A DNA stretch of 64,000 bases from Chaetomium olivaceum (Eukaryota > Ascomycota > Sordariomycetes > Sordariales > Chaetomiaceae), in assembly GCA_039881045.1 (NCBI GenBank), contig JAYWVB010000023.1, forward strand, positions 474,785-538,784, written 5' to 3'. This document shows positions 23,302 through 35,935 of this stretch, piece after piece. The first letter of the stretch is position 1. The number at the start of each line of letters is the position of its first letter. The notes beneath the pieces were generated by a model. That model saw nothing but the letters and a program-made list of their open reading frames with translations. It was not told where the DNA came from and did no database searches. A program made the translations under genes and the position numbers.

Positions 23302-26300
23302 ATGGTTCGTGGGCTCTTGATTTATTGTCGTATTAGCGACGTTGTTTTGCGTTCCACACCTCGTGCTAACCTCTATGCTCCACCCGCGCAGTTTGGGAAG
23401 AAGTTCCTTCGAAGGAGAGCCACCGCCAGCCCTGCAACGAGCTCAGTCGATGCGACCGCCGTTGTCCTATCTCAACCCTCCCGTACTTCCACGAGTGGCA
23501 CGAGTCTCACCACCACTACCTCCGCTTTTACGAGCAATGCCGCCGATAACACCTTCGACCCCTTAGGCCTGACCTTGCTCTACTCTCCCATCGAGGAGCC
23601 CGCGGCGGACTTCATCTTCGTTCATGGACTCGGCGGCGGCTCCAAGAAAACATGGAGCAAGACACAATCTCCCAACCACTTTTGGCCGCAGCATTGGCTC
23701 CCCCTCGAGCCCGCTTTCCAAAGAGTGCGAATCCACACCTATGGCTACAGTTGCAACTGGACGAAACGAAAGCTTGACATCTGCAATGTCCACGATTTTG
23801 GTAAGGGGCTACTCAGCGAGCTGAGCACGTCTCCGCTGCTGGCTGAGGCTGATGTAAGTTATCCATGGAAGGCCTTTCTGGTTGGGTTTAAGCTAACTTT
23901 TAGCAGACGCCCCTTGTGCTTGTTGGCCATAGCATGGGAGGCTTGGTCATCAAGAAGGTGAGACAGAACTCACCCTCTCGTTCGTTCATCAGGGATTGAT
24001 CCCCTGACACATTGATAGGGGTACATTCTTGCCCGGCAGGATGTACTGTACCGGTCAATAGCAAAGCGGTTCCACACGATATATTTCCTTGCCACACCCC
24101 ATCGAGGCTCTGACTCTGCGCAGCTTCTCAACAATGTCCTCGGCGTGGCTGGCCCTTCTCACGCCTACATTGCAGACCTTGAGCGAGGGTCATTAAACAA
24201 TCAGTCCATCAATGACGAATTCCGGCAGTACTCGAGTGACGTCCAGCTGTGGTCGTTTTACGAGATGCGAAAGACGTCGGTGGGGGGGATGTTCAGTGCG
24301 CTCATTGTCGATCGCGAGTCTGCAACACTTGGATACCGCGAGGAGCGACAGACGCCCATGGATGCTGACCACCGTTCCATCTGCAAGTTCGATTCACCCA
24401 CGGATCCGAACTATCGGATACTCTGCAATTCTTTCGTTACTACGATTCGGGACATCGAAAATCTCCGGCTGCGGTCGAGACGGAAAAGCAGCAACGAGAC
24501 CAGCTCAAGGGGTTGGAACAGTATTTGATGGTCCCCGATTCCCCCGAAAATGACCTCATCGCCCTTCAAGATACCCGGGTGCCCGGGACCTGCGACTGGT
24601 TTTTGTCCGCCCACAATTCACTCGGTGGCAGGACTTCTCCTCCCATGGTCCGACTATCTTTTGGCTCCGTGGCCAGCCAGGTGGAGGCAAGTCGTTTTGG
24701 CCGGCCATGTCATTAGCCATCTCCAGCGAGCCTCGCAGCAGTGCAGCTATTTCTTCTTCAAACGTGGCGATAAATCCAAGACGCGGCTTAGCAACTGTCT
24801 TCGTTCTCTTGCCTTTCAAATGGCGTTGGCAGACCCCCGCGTCCTTGAGAAGCTCCTTCGTATGCGTGATGAGGACGTCAGAATCGACAAAGACGATGTC
24901 CGGAGCCTTTGGCGCAAGCTGTTCGAAACGGTGCCCTGGCTATCGCTCCATCAACTCCGGGACACTACTGGGTCCTTGACGGACTCGATGAATGTATCAG
25001 CGATGGCTCAGCCCTGTCCTTCTTGTTGTCGAAACTGGAAGGAGTCACCTCTCTGCGGGTCTTCATCACAAGCAGGGAGCTGGCGGAGTTGGAGAGCCAT
25101 ATGCAAGTCTTGCACGTCAATGACGGAGGGCCTACTACGAACGCCTTTCGTCGTCAGACACCCTTGATGACATGACAACGCTGATCCGGACAAGGATGGA
25201 GGCTTGGGCCATCCGGGACGAACAAGATCGGACTGCCCTCGGAGCGAAGATTTGGTAAAGTCAAAGGGATGTTTTTTATGGTCCGCCCTGGTCCTTAGCC
25301 GGATGACTTCGGCACACGGAAAAGAACAGATCAACAAAGTCCTAGACGAGATCCCTCATGAGATGGAACCGCTCTACGTAGAGGACTTTGGAGTCGATGT
25401 CGAGGATGCCCGAAAACAAAGCCTTGGCGAAAGCGATCCTGACATGGGCTGCATGTGCGGTTCGGCCTCTGACTATCCAGGAACTCAATGGCGCCTTGGC
25501 CCTTGAGATGAAGGACGAGTTCCCGAATCTTAAGGAGAGCATTCTGGCCCTTTGTGGGCAACTCGTTCAGGTGGACAAAACTGGAGTTGTCCACATGGTC
25601 CATGAGACCGCTAGAGAGTTCCTGTTGAGCGGGAAGCTGCAATCCGAATTCGCTATCAACAACATGGCGGCACACACTCACCTTGCAACAACATGTTTTG
25701 CCGCCCTTGCCAGCAAAGAGATGAGACCGCCGCGAACCCGCAGACGTGGACCCGGCCCGACCATATCATCGCCAAAATCCCCATTCGTAGGCTATGCCTG
25801 TGAAGCTTTCTCTGACCATCTCGCACTCTCTGATCCTAACAACGTCGACCTTTGTCTCTTGGCACACAAGTTTCTTAGTGCGAACGTTTTGTCATGGATT
25901 GAGGTTATCGCCCAGAAACAGAACTCAGCCCTCTGATTCGTACCGCGAAGAACTTCGAGAAGTACCTCGCTGCGGCTGCGGCAATCCGACCTCCTCTCGG
26001 CAAGGAGACAAGAACTATGAGAAGCTGGTCAACGGATCTCGTGCGAATTGCGGCCAGATTTGGCGACGCCATCCTCGTGTCCCCTTCTGCGATACACTGG
26101 GTAGTCCTGCCATTCTGCCCAACCGAGTCAGCTGTCCACAAAGCTGCGAGCCCGGCCAAAAGCTTACGATCGCCGGTCTCCATAACACCCAATGGGACGA
26201 TCGGCTTGTGTGTCTCAACTTTCATCGAGGACAGACCACGGCGGTGTGCCACGGGGACGACCTGTTTGCCGTCGCCTTCAACACGGGGGCGATCACGCTG

Positions 26301-28228
26301 TATCACCCATCTCCTGTCAGGAATACATGACACTTGAACACCCGGAAGCCGTCAAGCTTTTAGAGTTCGATGCTCAGACCGAACTGCTAGCATCCGCCAG
26401 CCGCCGGAAAATCTGTGTGTGGAATGTTCGAAGCGGCGAATTGATCCATAATTTCGCACTTGTGAAGCCCCTCATGTCACTCTCCTTTGAGGGAGACATA
26501 CTCCTGACGCCAGATACAGCGTGTCATATCTCAACATGGAGTATGGCAGACGGGTCCCTGTTGGCGAGCCGACGCTGGTACGACTCAGTTGATGAAGACG
26601 ATGCAGAGCCAGCGTATCCTCCTTGTGCTGTGTCCATTTCACGTGGTCACAGAATGATGGCCGTGGCATATCGCGGCCGACCCATCACACTCTGGGACCT
26701 CGAGGAAGATTCCTTTTACCGCTTCTGCGGCAAAGGGTCACGGATGGCGTCACGGGGCCCTATTTCGCCAACGACCTCTGTTTCAATCCCAATGAAGACA
26801 TTCCAAGGCTTGTTGTGGCATATCAAGATGGCGATATCATGCTGCTAGATCCATTTCGAGATGAGGTCATCGCCTGTTTTCGTGCAACACCCATACTCTC
26901 GCGGCCAGTCCAGATGGTCGACTTGTCGTTGGGGCGGATGGCTTCGGGACGATTCAAGTCTACGACTTCGAGACATTACGTGTTATCTATCGCATCAAAT
27001 TTGTGTCGTGCAGTATCAAACATTTGGCCTTCAGCCGTGACGGTCTGCGGTTCCTCGACATCCGGACCTCGGAGTGCAACATCTGGGAGCCACTGTTCTC
27101 CTCAAGGACTGGGGCAGACACTTCCAGTCAGGCCACGCACCGGTTTGGGCGACGAAGGAACGGCGGCAGTTGGGTACTCGGTCGTTATCAGCACCATGGT
27201 CATACACCCGCGAGGTGAATTCGCCATCTGCGGCAAAGAAGACGGTTCCATCACTCTTACGACACGAAGACCGGGGCAGAGGTAAGAGATCTGTACAGAC
27301 TGAAGTCGCAGTGCCTCACTCGCATATCGGTGGTGGGATGAGGGGCAAGTTCTTATATGCATCGATGCCTCCAACACAGTCACGGCGTGGAAGCTCAACC
27401 AACACCCGAGTAAGGGCTGGGACATCGTCGAGATGTTGTTCCAAACGGGTAGATTGCGTCAAGGCTATCATTCAGCTTCACGTCAACCAGGTGTCAGGAA
27501 AGTTCGTGTTATGCACACGGGATACCGACCATTTGTGGAGCATTGAGGGCCATCAGGAGGAGGGTCGAATCAGTTCGATCGTCATCGCCTGCGGACGTGG
27601 ACTGACCATCCACAGTCACCAGACCACCTAATTTGCATAGACGGGCCCATTGTCGGGTATTCGCTTGGGCGAATTGGTCAGAAACAACCTCAGTTAGTCT
27701 CCAAGCAGCACAGGGGTTCAGCCGAGCAGAGTTACAAGTTAAACGGATCTTTCCTTGTTTTAAAGGGCGCAAACTTCTGGCCGAATTCTCTGAGCAAGAG
27801 GGCCACCAGGATACCCGGGACATCACCGTTGTCGACACTTCTCTTTTCCGGCTGAAAACACTTCACCGCCATCACCGAAGCACCCGAACCCGTCTACTCC
27901 ACCAATTGACGCTGACCTTGTGGACAAGATCATCCACATCATAGGTATAAGCGACGATAGGTTCATTTTCGTTGACATACATTCTTGGGTTTGCTCTGCC
28001 GAGATTGAGAAGCCCGGGGCGACCTATCTCCGTCATTTCTTCGTGCCTTACGACTGGTTTTCGAAGATGAGTGGCATAATCTGCGAAATTATTGAGCGGG
28101 CAGGCGAGAAGAATGTTGTCTTTGCTAGGCATAACAGCGTCGTGATTGTGCGGAACGCGTTGGAGTTTTCGGAGCGGGTTGGGTCAGTGGGCGAGGAGAG
28201 CGATTTCGCGGTTGCTCGGCGTGCGTGA
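23302..28228 (+). pseudogene. NOD-like receptor: SesB-type esterase, NACHT, WD40-like (frame-broken as assembled)
   Basis: This large gene has fungal NLR architecture. The N-terminal alpha/beta-hydrolase domain shows FVHGLGGGSKKTW, nucleophile motif VGHSMGGL and ATPHRGS, split by introns at 23854-23906 and 23958-24018. The NACHT domain shows Walker A GQPGGGKS (near 24690), Walker B WVLDGLDEC (near 24970) and LRVFITSR. Downstream are WD40-like blades (LASASRRKICVWNVRSGEL near 26390; IKHLAFSRDGLRFLDI near 27020). The end (27920-28228) has a FRHFF-like DW segment (YLRHFFVPYDWFS) typical of fungal NACHT-WD40 proteins. Fungal NLRs control allorecognition and programmed cell death. The frame breaks at least 14 times; almost all are repaired by one base in a homopolymer and no independent stop was found. 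It may be intact in the genome. The start is uncertain. Confidence 0.75.
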
Positions 28229-30970
28229 AATGACTAAATTATACAGATCGAACGAGAATAACAAGATAGAAAACATAACCATTCACTGTCACAGATGAAG
28301 TTCCAGATAGCTGCTAAGTGATCCATGATGATGCGGAGTTTACCGCCATCGTCAACTCCCGGCCGCCGAGCTAACGCAGTAATGAAACAGCTCGTGGAAA
28401 GAGCCGGACTAGGTCATGTGAGACATGAGAGACAGTAGAGCTGCCGGGTTTGTTCCTGAGCGGGTTCTAGTTCCGAGAAGCGTCGACCATAGGATGGGGC
28501 AACGAGGGGTTGACAGACAAGCTTCTAACAGTAAGTAGGAGGGGGTCTTGAGAGGATCCCGTCAAGCCTCCACCGCGTATGACTCAGCGGTATCATGATA
28601 CTGTTGATCCAAAGTAGTTTGGTATGTGGTGTTGCGTGCATCCTAAGCACCCCAAGCTGTGCTGCTGAGATGAGTGGGTTTGCTGAAGTGTGTAGTCGGG
28701 ATGCGCAAGAGTAAGGTAGGCTGGGTGAGTTTGGCGGTGCGAGGCGCTTTCTATCTGTTCGTTGGTCTTGATATAAGAGTGATGGTGAGGCCCAATAGCT
28801 CCTTCCTGCCTCGTGCAGGTGCCATAGACATACATGCTTAGACTCGGTGCACTTGCAAAGGGCTCCTGTTAGTTAAGAGAGAACGGTTGTCAAACCAAGG
28901 ATACGGGGGAGTTAAAGACGAAGTTACATTACATTCGCAGAATCCCAGCTTGCTTTATTACCGGCTGACCTTGTCATTGAGACTAGGCACAATGGGATGG
29001 CTTCCGAGAGTTCCCGTTTCATCCTCCTACGTCTTCATTTTGTCACATTCTCTTTCCAACAGTTTGTTTACCTCGAATGTTTCACACTGAATACAAAAAT
29101 GTCGAACTGACAAGCCCTGCGTAAGCGTGACAGCCAACGATATGCCACCAACTGGAGGCCAAATACCGACAGAATGCAGATCGGGGAACTCTGTCCATCT
29201 ATATGTACCCGAAAGGCGCGCGGTAAGTTTGGTTGGCTCATCTCGCATCGCTGCGTTGACCAATGTAGGAAAACCTTTGCTGCAAGGTTTGATTGGCAAT
29301 AGTTAACTACGATGCGCGAGACTGATTCAGAAATAGAATTGTGTCAGGCAATAGTCAACGTTAACCGTAGGGCTGACACGGTACAGAATGCAGTGGCGGC
29401 CGTTGTGTTGCGCCAACGAAGTTGCGCTGTGTGAGCGAACCATTCAGATCCTCGGCCCAATTTCAATATTTCTTTCTTCCACATCTGTGGTGGTCGCCAG
29501 CCAAGGATTCGCCAAGTTGATGGCTGCCTCTTGGCTTGCGCGGGCTTACAGGCCGTTGATGCCGCGCAGCGCACCCGCGTCCTGCTTCTTCGGGATCGAG
29601 TTTCCGTGTTTCGCAAACTCGCGAGGTCGACTTTTCCATCCGTGGTTGGGCAAGTGTTTCATCGGGTCTGAAGTTCAGATGGAGCCATGCAAGGGGTGGA
29701 CGGTTTGCCCAATCAACAGATAACAAAAGGACTTCCGCGGCAGGGGCGGCAAGGCGGCAGCAGGGATAGAAATGCAGGGATGCGGTGCCTGCAGTCAGAC
29801 TGGGGAGGGGGTCAAGGGCTGAGACAGTTTATCTGCTGGATCACAGTCTAAAATGGACAATTTCCTGTAGCGAGACACTTGAGGATGGGTTCCTCCCCCG
29901 CGTCGACCAGCCATCCGACCAATCCCGCAAGCCACGAGGCCGCTGATGGGCCCACCTTACTCGTGGGCGTCTCCCTGGTCCTTTTCGAATTATGCCCCTT
30001 ATCCTCTCACCTGTCGCAGATGCGCCCTCCCTCACCCTCCTTCGTTCCTTGGACCCCTTCACAAGTCGTCAGGACGGCCGATCCAGGATCGATTGGAAAC
30101 ACGATCGACTAGCCAGTCATTCCTTACCGCATGCCGCAGTACATGTAAATAACATTCATTCTTTTTGTGAATTGGGCAAATACACGACGCCAATTCACAA
30201 AAACAACACCGGGCTATTGTTCCCCGACAATCGAACAATAATTGTGCATCGACCGCACAACTTCGATAGTTATCAACAACCCTCTTCTCCACGCCGATTC
30301 GTCAACATCCTTGCGCCTCAGTCGATCTGACACCAGGCCTTGGAACTTTGCCCAGCCGATCAAACCCGGACTCGCAGGCGTTGTCTACCCACGATCCCAC
30401 GTCCATAGAACCCAGGAGCCCTCCTCTGGCTTCACCCGACCACGATAGCCTCCCCCTCTGGGTCCTTCTCCAACCCGGCAGAGCGGACGCCGTTCCATCG
30501 TGATCCGGTATCTCCACAGCGCCGAGACGGCTCTCGCAACGCCCTCCCTGCCTCTCTGCGGCCGCATTGTTCTTCAACACTACGGATCCTGATTACCACG
30601 TCATCGCCATGCCAGCCGGAAGAAAGCGCTGTTGAGGCCACTGCTGGCCTTCCGATCCGACCAGTCAGACCCACTCTCTGACGTTCCTTCTTTTGTCTCT
30701 CCTTCACGCAGCGACGTGATCTCATCGACTCTGAATACCAGGAGCCCCTCGCTCTTTTGACGACCTAGGCACAGTCGGTTTCTTCGGCTGGCGAGGAACG
30801 ACTTGTGCGTCCGGCAGCAAAGCCATCTCTTGAACGACTCTTTTTGATACCCAAAAACGGCACATCGACTGTGTCAACGACTTCAACTTCACCAATTCTA
30901 CGACAGTTTCGATACACATCTTGTTCCTCCGGCTAGCCCGTTTTCTTGCGCCTGGTTCGCCACCCACACA
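28229..30970. other. Long gene-poor interval
   Basis: About 2.7 kb between the receptor and the KCH-type gene. Frames at 29027-29299 and 29344-29616 (-) have no recognisable domain. From about 29880 the + strand becomes C-rich with CT-rich stretches, consistent with a long promoter and 5' leader for the gene at 30971. A 14-bp perfect inverted repeat lies at 30162-30203. Confidence 0.4.
30162..30203. repeat. Perfect 14-bp inverted repeat
   Basis: Arms TTTTTGTGAATTGG (30162-30175) and CCAATTCACAAAAA (30190-30203) are exactly complementary and flank a 14-nt loop. The site is about 770 bases upstream of the KCH-type start codon. It may be a dimeric factor site or a transcribed hairpin in the leader. 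Confidence 0.75.
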
Positions 30971-33397
30971 ATGGGGTTTCTTAGGCATGGCAGACGGGAT
31001 GTCGAGGTCCATCCCGAACAGAAGTGGGATTTCATTGTGAGTGCAATTACTCGGAGGGGCACATAAATTTGGGCCGTAAATATTAACCTTGTTTCTAGAG
31101 TCTCAATGATTTCAAGTCCACTCTTGCTTCACGCCGTTCGCCTACGGCTACCTCTGGTTTTCCCTGATCATCTCGCTCGCCGTCTATGCCGTCGACGTGT
31201 TCACTGCCTACCAGCTTCTCGCCTTTGGCAGATGGTCTTCCCAGATTGAGCCCGCTCAGTTTGTTCCCTTCGACATCTCGAAATGGATCTTCACCGTCTG
31301 CATCCTCCTTTCTTTTGCCAATCTCGCCTATGAGTACTTCCGTGCTGTAACCATCATGCGCCGAGGGAGCGTCGCCGAATGCTTCCTGGACAGCTTGGCT
31401 GCGCGTCTGGAAAGTATCCGAATGGGAAACGGCCGAGGATGGAAGAGATTCTGGTCTTCGCGGAGCTCACCAAGAGTAAAAAGGGCTCCGAGTACATTGC
31501 CCTCTTCACCTTTTTCAGCTTTCAATGTAGGGCACTTCTCCCTCTAAGGATAACTATAACCGAGCCGGAGGTTTGTTTGCTGACGATGAATAGCTTGGAT
31601 CCGCACCATTATTTGCTCCGGGCCTCGCCAGGCCATCAACGCAATGACCCTCTACGCTGTCTACGACGCGAAACTTCAGATTAACCAGGCTAGCTTCGAG
31701 TCCTCTCTGGCCGACTTCTTTGATAAGCTCAGCGCTCTTGCGACCGAGGAGCACGCCAGGCCGTCATTCTGTCTGGTATGCTCTTCACCTCGTCATCTGG
31801 ATCTTCTCCTTCCTATCATTGCTCCTCGCTGCTATGTTCTTCGTTTTTCTTGTGGAGGTACATCCCGCGTGAAGATGGCGGCCTGTCCGGTTTTTGCGAG
31901 CGCAAGGTCAACAAGCGCCTCAAGCAGATCGTCTCCATCAAGATCAACAAGGCCATGGCCGAGGATGAGCGGAAACGGAAGAAGGCGGAACTCAGGGCGG
32001 CGAAGAGGAACGGCGGGGGGACAGGCCGATGACAATGAAGCCGTCTCTACCGGTCCTTGGGGACGACAATCTCGCGCTGCCATCCTCAGCCGGGCTGATA
32101 CATTTGCTTCCTTCGCCGAAAAGCCATCTCACCCGAGCCCCCCGGGAGCTTCGAGATGAATGCCCTCGGCCGAAAACCGACCATGCTATCGAGGTTGGAC
32201 ACGAAGGGGACGACCGCGAGCCAATATTCGGCGAGACTTCACTCCTTGGTGGTGCTGCCGGGATGGGCATGGCCAGCTCGGAATCATCGACGCCCACTTT
32301 GCCTCCGCTCGACCTCGGAGGCTACCGCCAGCACGCACCGCAACCTCGTCGTCGAACAGGAGCTACGGGCCTCCACCACCCAGGGTATGGCCTTGAACCG
32401 TCATCTTTGCGCGGTACACAGCCAGTCCCGCAACTTTTGCGTCGGATAGTATGCCATCTCTTCCGCCTCGGTCATGTCACCAGTTGGGCCCTTCAACAAC
32501 TATAGGGGGCCCGGTCCGAACCAGTCGAACCAGCCCAGGCTACCCTACCCCGGGGATAACAGACTGCCCCAGCGTGGGGATACCAGGTCGCCTTTCCCGA
32601 GGACAACAGGATGCCCCAGCGTGGCGATACCATGTCCAATTATTCCGGTGACAACAGAATGCCTTTCCCTAGGGACAACAGGATGCCCCAGCGCGGTGAT
32701 ACTAGGTCACCATCCTGGCGACAACGGGTTGCCCCAACGCGGTGACACCAGATCTCCCAGGTTGCCGTTTTCCGAGGACAACGGGCTTCCCCAGCGCGGT
32801 GACACTAGTTCTCCCTATTCCAACGACAACAAGTTGCCTTACCCTGGTGACAACAGGTCACCCTTTGACGGCCAATCGAACGGGCGTGCTAGCCCGGCCC
32901 CGTCGATAACCACATACCGCAGTAACCCCATGTCACCACGCGGGCCGGGCCCAGATGGCTACCCCATTCGCAGCGCCACAAACCAATGCCCCACGAGGCG
33001 CGCCTCAGTTCCCGCCTTCAAGAGCTATGACCAGCCCATGCAGCCTTTCCACCGGCCAACAAATAGCAACGGCTCGCAGAGGAGCATGCAGAGCGTCGCG
33101 CCGCCGCGTACCAGCCGTATCAGCCGTATCATCAACCGAGCGCTAGCAACAGTTCGCTGAGGAATATGGTCAACGCAGCATCGTACGATGAACAAGACAA
33201 CGGCAGCGAATACGGGGGTTTTCCGGTCGGCCGAACCCCCCCCATTCAACAACCAGAGGGGACCTCGGGGTGGGTATGGCAACAACAACAGCAACGGCGA
33301 CGACGGGTGGAACCAAGACTTGGAGAGAGGCGGGCGAGATACTGAGTGTTTGATAAGCGGTCTGCAGGGTATAAACAAAACACCTACCTTCATTTGA
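30971..33397 (+). CDS. KCH/Prm6-type membrane protein (K+ influx family) with repeat-rich tail
   Basis: In yeast Kch1 and Prm6/Kch2 promote low-affinity K+ influx and Ca2+ signalling. Exon 1 (30971-31036) reads to EQKWDFI; intron 31037-31098; exon 2 continues SLNDFKS, then FAYGYLWFSLIISLAVYAVD, LLAFGRWSSQIEPAQF, RGSVAECFLD and FAELTKSKKGSEYIALF, a clear family core with several membrane spans. A second intron is 31527-31593 before WIRTIICSGPRQAINAMTLY. The cytoplasmic part is basic and coiled (KRLKQIVSIKINKAMAEDE), followed by a long low-complexity tail with DN-LPQRGDTRSP repeats. At least six one-base breaks occur (about 31120, 31451, 31756, 31788, 31846 and more in the tail), each in a run of like bases. 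The exact stop is therefore uncertain. Confidence 0.75.
32553..32870 (+). repeat. Coding minisatellite, PQRGDTRSP units
   Basis: Within the tail of the KCH-type gene, imperfect units of about 40-50 bases encode variants of GDNRLPQRGDTRSP. At least five copies of the CCCCAGCG(T/C)GG(G/T/C)GA core are visible. Several units are shifted in frame relative to others because of single missing bases. Confidence 0.75.
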
Positions 33398-33681
33398 GTT
33401 AATGGTAATTCGCCATTTCTCATTCTCTAGTGACGATGCTGCACAAGCCTCGAAACTTGGATGACCTTGGTGCGTATACAAACAATACCAGATCTGACGA
33501 AAAGATCTGACTGTGTTCTATCTACTGTACATATTTCATACATTCTGACGGGGATGGATTGATGATCCTGCAAAACATGGAACCGCTTCTTGGTGACGAA
33601 TATATTTTGTTTCATGCTTGTTTTCTCAATACATGCCAGGCTCTGTTCTAAGCCACAGATGCCCTTGCTCCTCCACATAAC

Positions 33682-35166
33682 CTAGATGCATACACGAAGC
33701 ACGGCTGATGGACCGTCCTCCTCATACTGCGCCCTGCTGACCCATACGTTCTGGAAGGTAGATAGGCTAGCGAGAATACTACCACCATTCCATGCATGAT
33801 ACCGCACCTTGGGTCCATCTACGACCTTGGCCTCTACGTTGCGAGGTGCGAGAGCGCCGAGTTCCCGCCCCAGACGTTCGCGAAGCCCGGAATACAAGGT
33901 TACCACCAGCCTAACAGGATTTAGCATGGACGGCACACTCATAATAAGTTTCTTTAAAATACGTACTATGACAACGTTTTGCCATAACTGTGCATGGATC
34001 TCGGCATCACACTTGGCAATGGACTTGGCAATAGCTTCATCGATGCCGCACGACTCGATACCGATGATGGAGGGCTGGAATAGAGATTCAGGAATAAGGA
34101 ATCGCTCTTCGCCAACGTCGATGACCCGACCATCGGGGAGCTTGAAGGAGGTCAAGCGGTCAGAGCTCTGCATCGCGTGATTGATGTCGAGGGCGACGTC
34201 ACAGACGTGCTCCTTGATGTCGCGGACGATGTTTTGGTCATCGGGAGAGATGTCGTTGCCACGGTCAACCAGGGCCCGCGCCAGGTAGTTGGTGAGATCA
34301 GCACCAGCAAAATCCAAACTAACAACGGCCTCGCGGATCACAAAACCGTCGTGGATTGAGACGACGTGGGTTGTGCTATCACCAGAGTCGAGGACGACGC
34401 CAGTGGTAAGACTCTGGCCACTGCCGAACAAAGACAAAACTGCCTGTTTGGCAGGTAGATAGCGGGGGCCTGGAATTTCTCGAAGACGATCTGGACCGTC
34501 TTCTCACTGTTGTTACTGGGGCTTAAGGGGGGCTCGGTAAGCAACAGGGCGTGTTCCTCGGGTGCCACTCGTAGTTCGCTGTAGCAGTGTTGCCAGACCT
34601 CCGTCATGGCATCCCAGTCGGTGATGAGGCCGCGCTCAATTGGTCGCCGCAGGTTGAGAACGTCCTGCTGGGACAGGGCCTTTTCACCGACGTACGAGCT
34701 CGCGCGATCCCAGCCGACGATGGAAGCTGTCGCGAACCATTTAGCAAACTCGCCATTTCCGGGACGGGGGGACACAAGGGTAACTGGCAGATGCAACGAA
34801 GCTGTCGAAGCACCCTTGGAAAAAGACCCGACAAGAGCGATAACTTAGAAGTGAGGTGGGTAATACTTACGGAAAACAGTTCTGGGCTCGTCGTCGCCGG
34901 CGAAACCGACCCTGGCTGTGTCGGAACTACCGTCATATTAGTAGACGAATTATGAATAGCAAAAATGTAATCCTCAGCCCACTTCGAAGCTGTTTCTAGA
35001 TCAAGCGCCAGGCACCTCGGAATACAAGGTGCAAGAGACGGTACGCAAAGGAAAGCAAGCTTACCCATTGTCCATGACGATGGCGCATACTATTTAAGAA
35101 AGGTAATTAGCTATGGCCTTCAGCGCTAGACGATATAGACTAGAGCGCCATACCTTCGTCGGCCAT
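33682..35166 (-). CDS. Divergent actin-like protein
   Basis: A five-exon gene (35154-35166, 35065-35089, 34871-34926, 33967-34783, 33682-33910) that gives 380 residues once three missing bases are allowed. Actin signatures are plain: VGFAGDDEPRTVF, SYVGEKA, ELRVAPEEHALLLTE, VVLDSGDSTTHVV, NIVRDIKEHVCDVALD, GGSILASLSTFQNVWVS and the C-terminus VLRVCI. It is not conventional actin. The first phosphate loop reads DNGSDTARVG where actin has a glycine and lysine, the second has Ser for Gly, and the DNase-loop region is longer and unrelated. It lacks the insertions expected of Arp2, Arp3 or nuclear Arps. Frame breaks lie at about 34447 (one A) and 33892 (two bases). The role is unknown; an actin paralogue with altered nucleotide binding is my inference. 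Confidence 0.75.
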
Positions 35167-35659
35167 TGGATTATTGTTACTTGACAGTTCTGCTGGAGAT
35201 AATGAGGTATCGAGTTCAAGACGCCAGCTTCCTACGGAGAAGCCCGAGAGTTACAGAGCAAACATAAAACAAGAGTCAAGATTAAAGAAAGTGGCAAGGG
35301 AAGGTGGCTTTGACAAGCTGAGCAATCGCCTGAACGTTCAATGTTGGGCGCGGAGAGGGAAGGCATGTGGGGCAGCACTGGCTACAATGCAGAGGATGGT
35401 TGGAGCGGCCAGCCTGGGAGCCAGCCACGACCAGTCTTCTACGTATAGAAAGAACCGTGCAGGTCCCAGACGCGGGGATCTTCCCCCTTCCCAGCGGGCG
35501 GTCCTCGTGTGTGGATACAAGATGTGATGGGCCCCGACGCGGCACATCTCTAATCGACGGTTGGTTCTCGCGCAGGCTAGCGGACTCCCGGTGTGTGACC
35601 GAGTCTCTGATACGCCGAGACGCGTTCTCCGTTTACGCTCGTTGGTAGTCAACCGTTTA
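35167..35659. other. Upstream region of the actin-like gene
   Basis: Roughly 490 bases with no supported gene; includes the promoter of the actin-like gene. Short frames overlap on both strands. Confidence 0.35.
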
Positions 35660-35935
35660 TGGAGCAAACTGGCAGAACGCCCACAGCATGACCCTTGCGG
35701 TACGAGGCATCGCCGAGCGTTTCCGTGCTGTCAAGCGCGAAGATGAGGTCAACCGGAAGATCCTCGCTTCTTTGTCTGGCGTGACCACCAATGGGGTACG
35801 GATCTCTGTGCTATTGACGAGCTCAGGCGGTCGATACGGTTTGTTCTGTGAATCACGAGACATGCAAGCCTCGTGTTTCTCGCCATTGAATTTGCTCGAA
35901 TTCGTTACTTCTATCCGAGAACAGCTTTGATAGGT
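35660..35935 (+). pseudogene. Decayed fragment of a multi-copy fungal protein (DUF7924-like?)
   Basis: A stretch reading NWQNAHSMTLAVRGIAERFR, then AVKREDEVNRKIL, resembles from memory a conserved block in a large family of fungal proteins of unknown function, where the block is followed by FSISHDH and VRIYGHY. Here the frame falters after KILA and only partial matches (NGVRIS) continue. There is no start or end of a full domain. I call it a broken fragment; family name is low confidence and rests on recall. Confidence 0.35.

Noticed and set aside
33682..35166. Conventional actin or Arp1
   Set aside because: Both phosphate loops and the DNase-loop region differ from actin, and Arp1 signatures are lacking as far as I can recall them.
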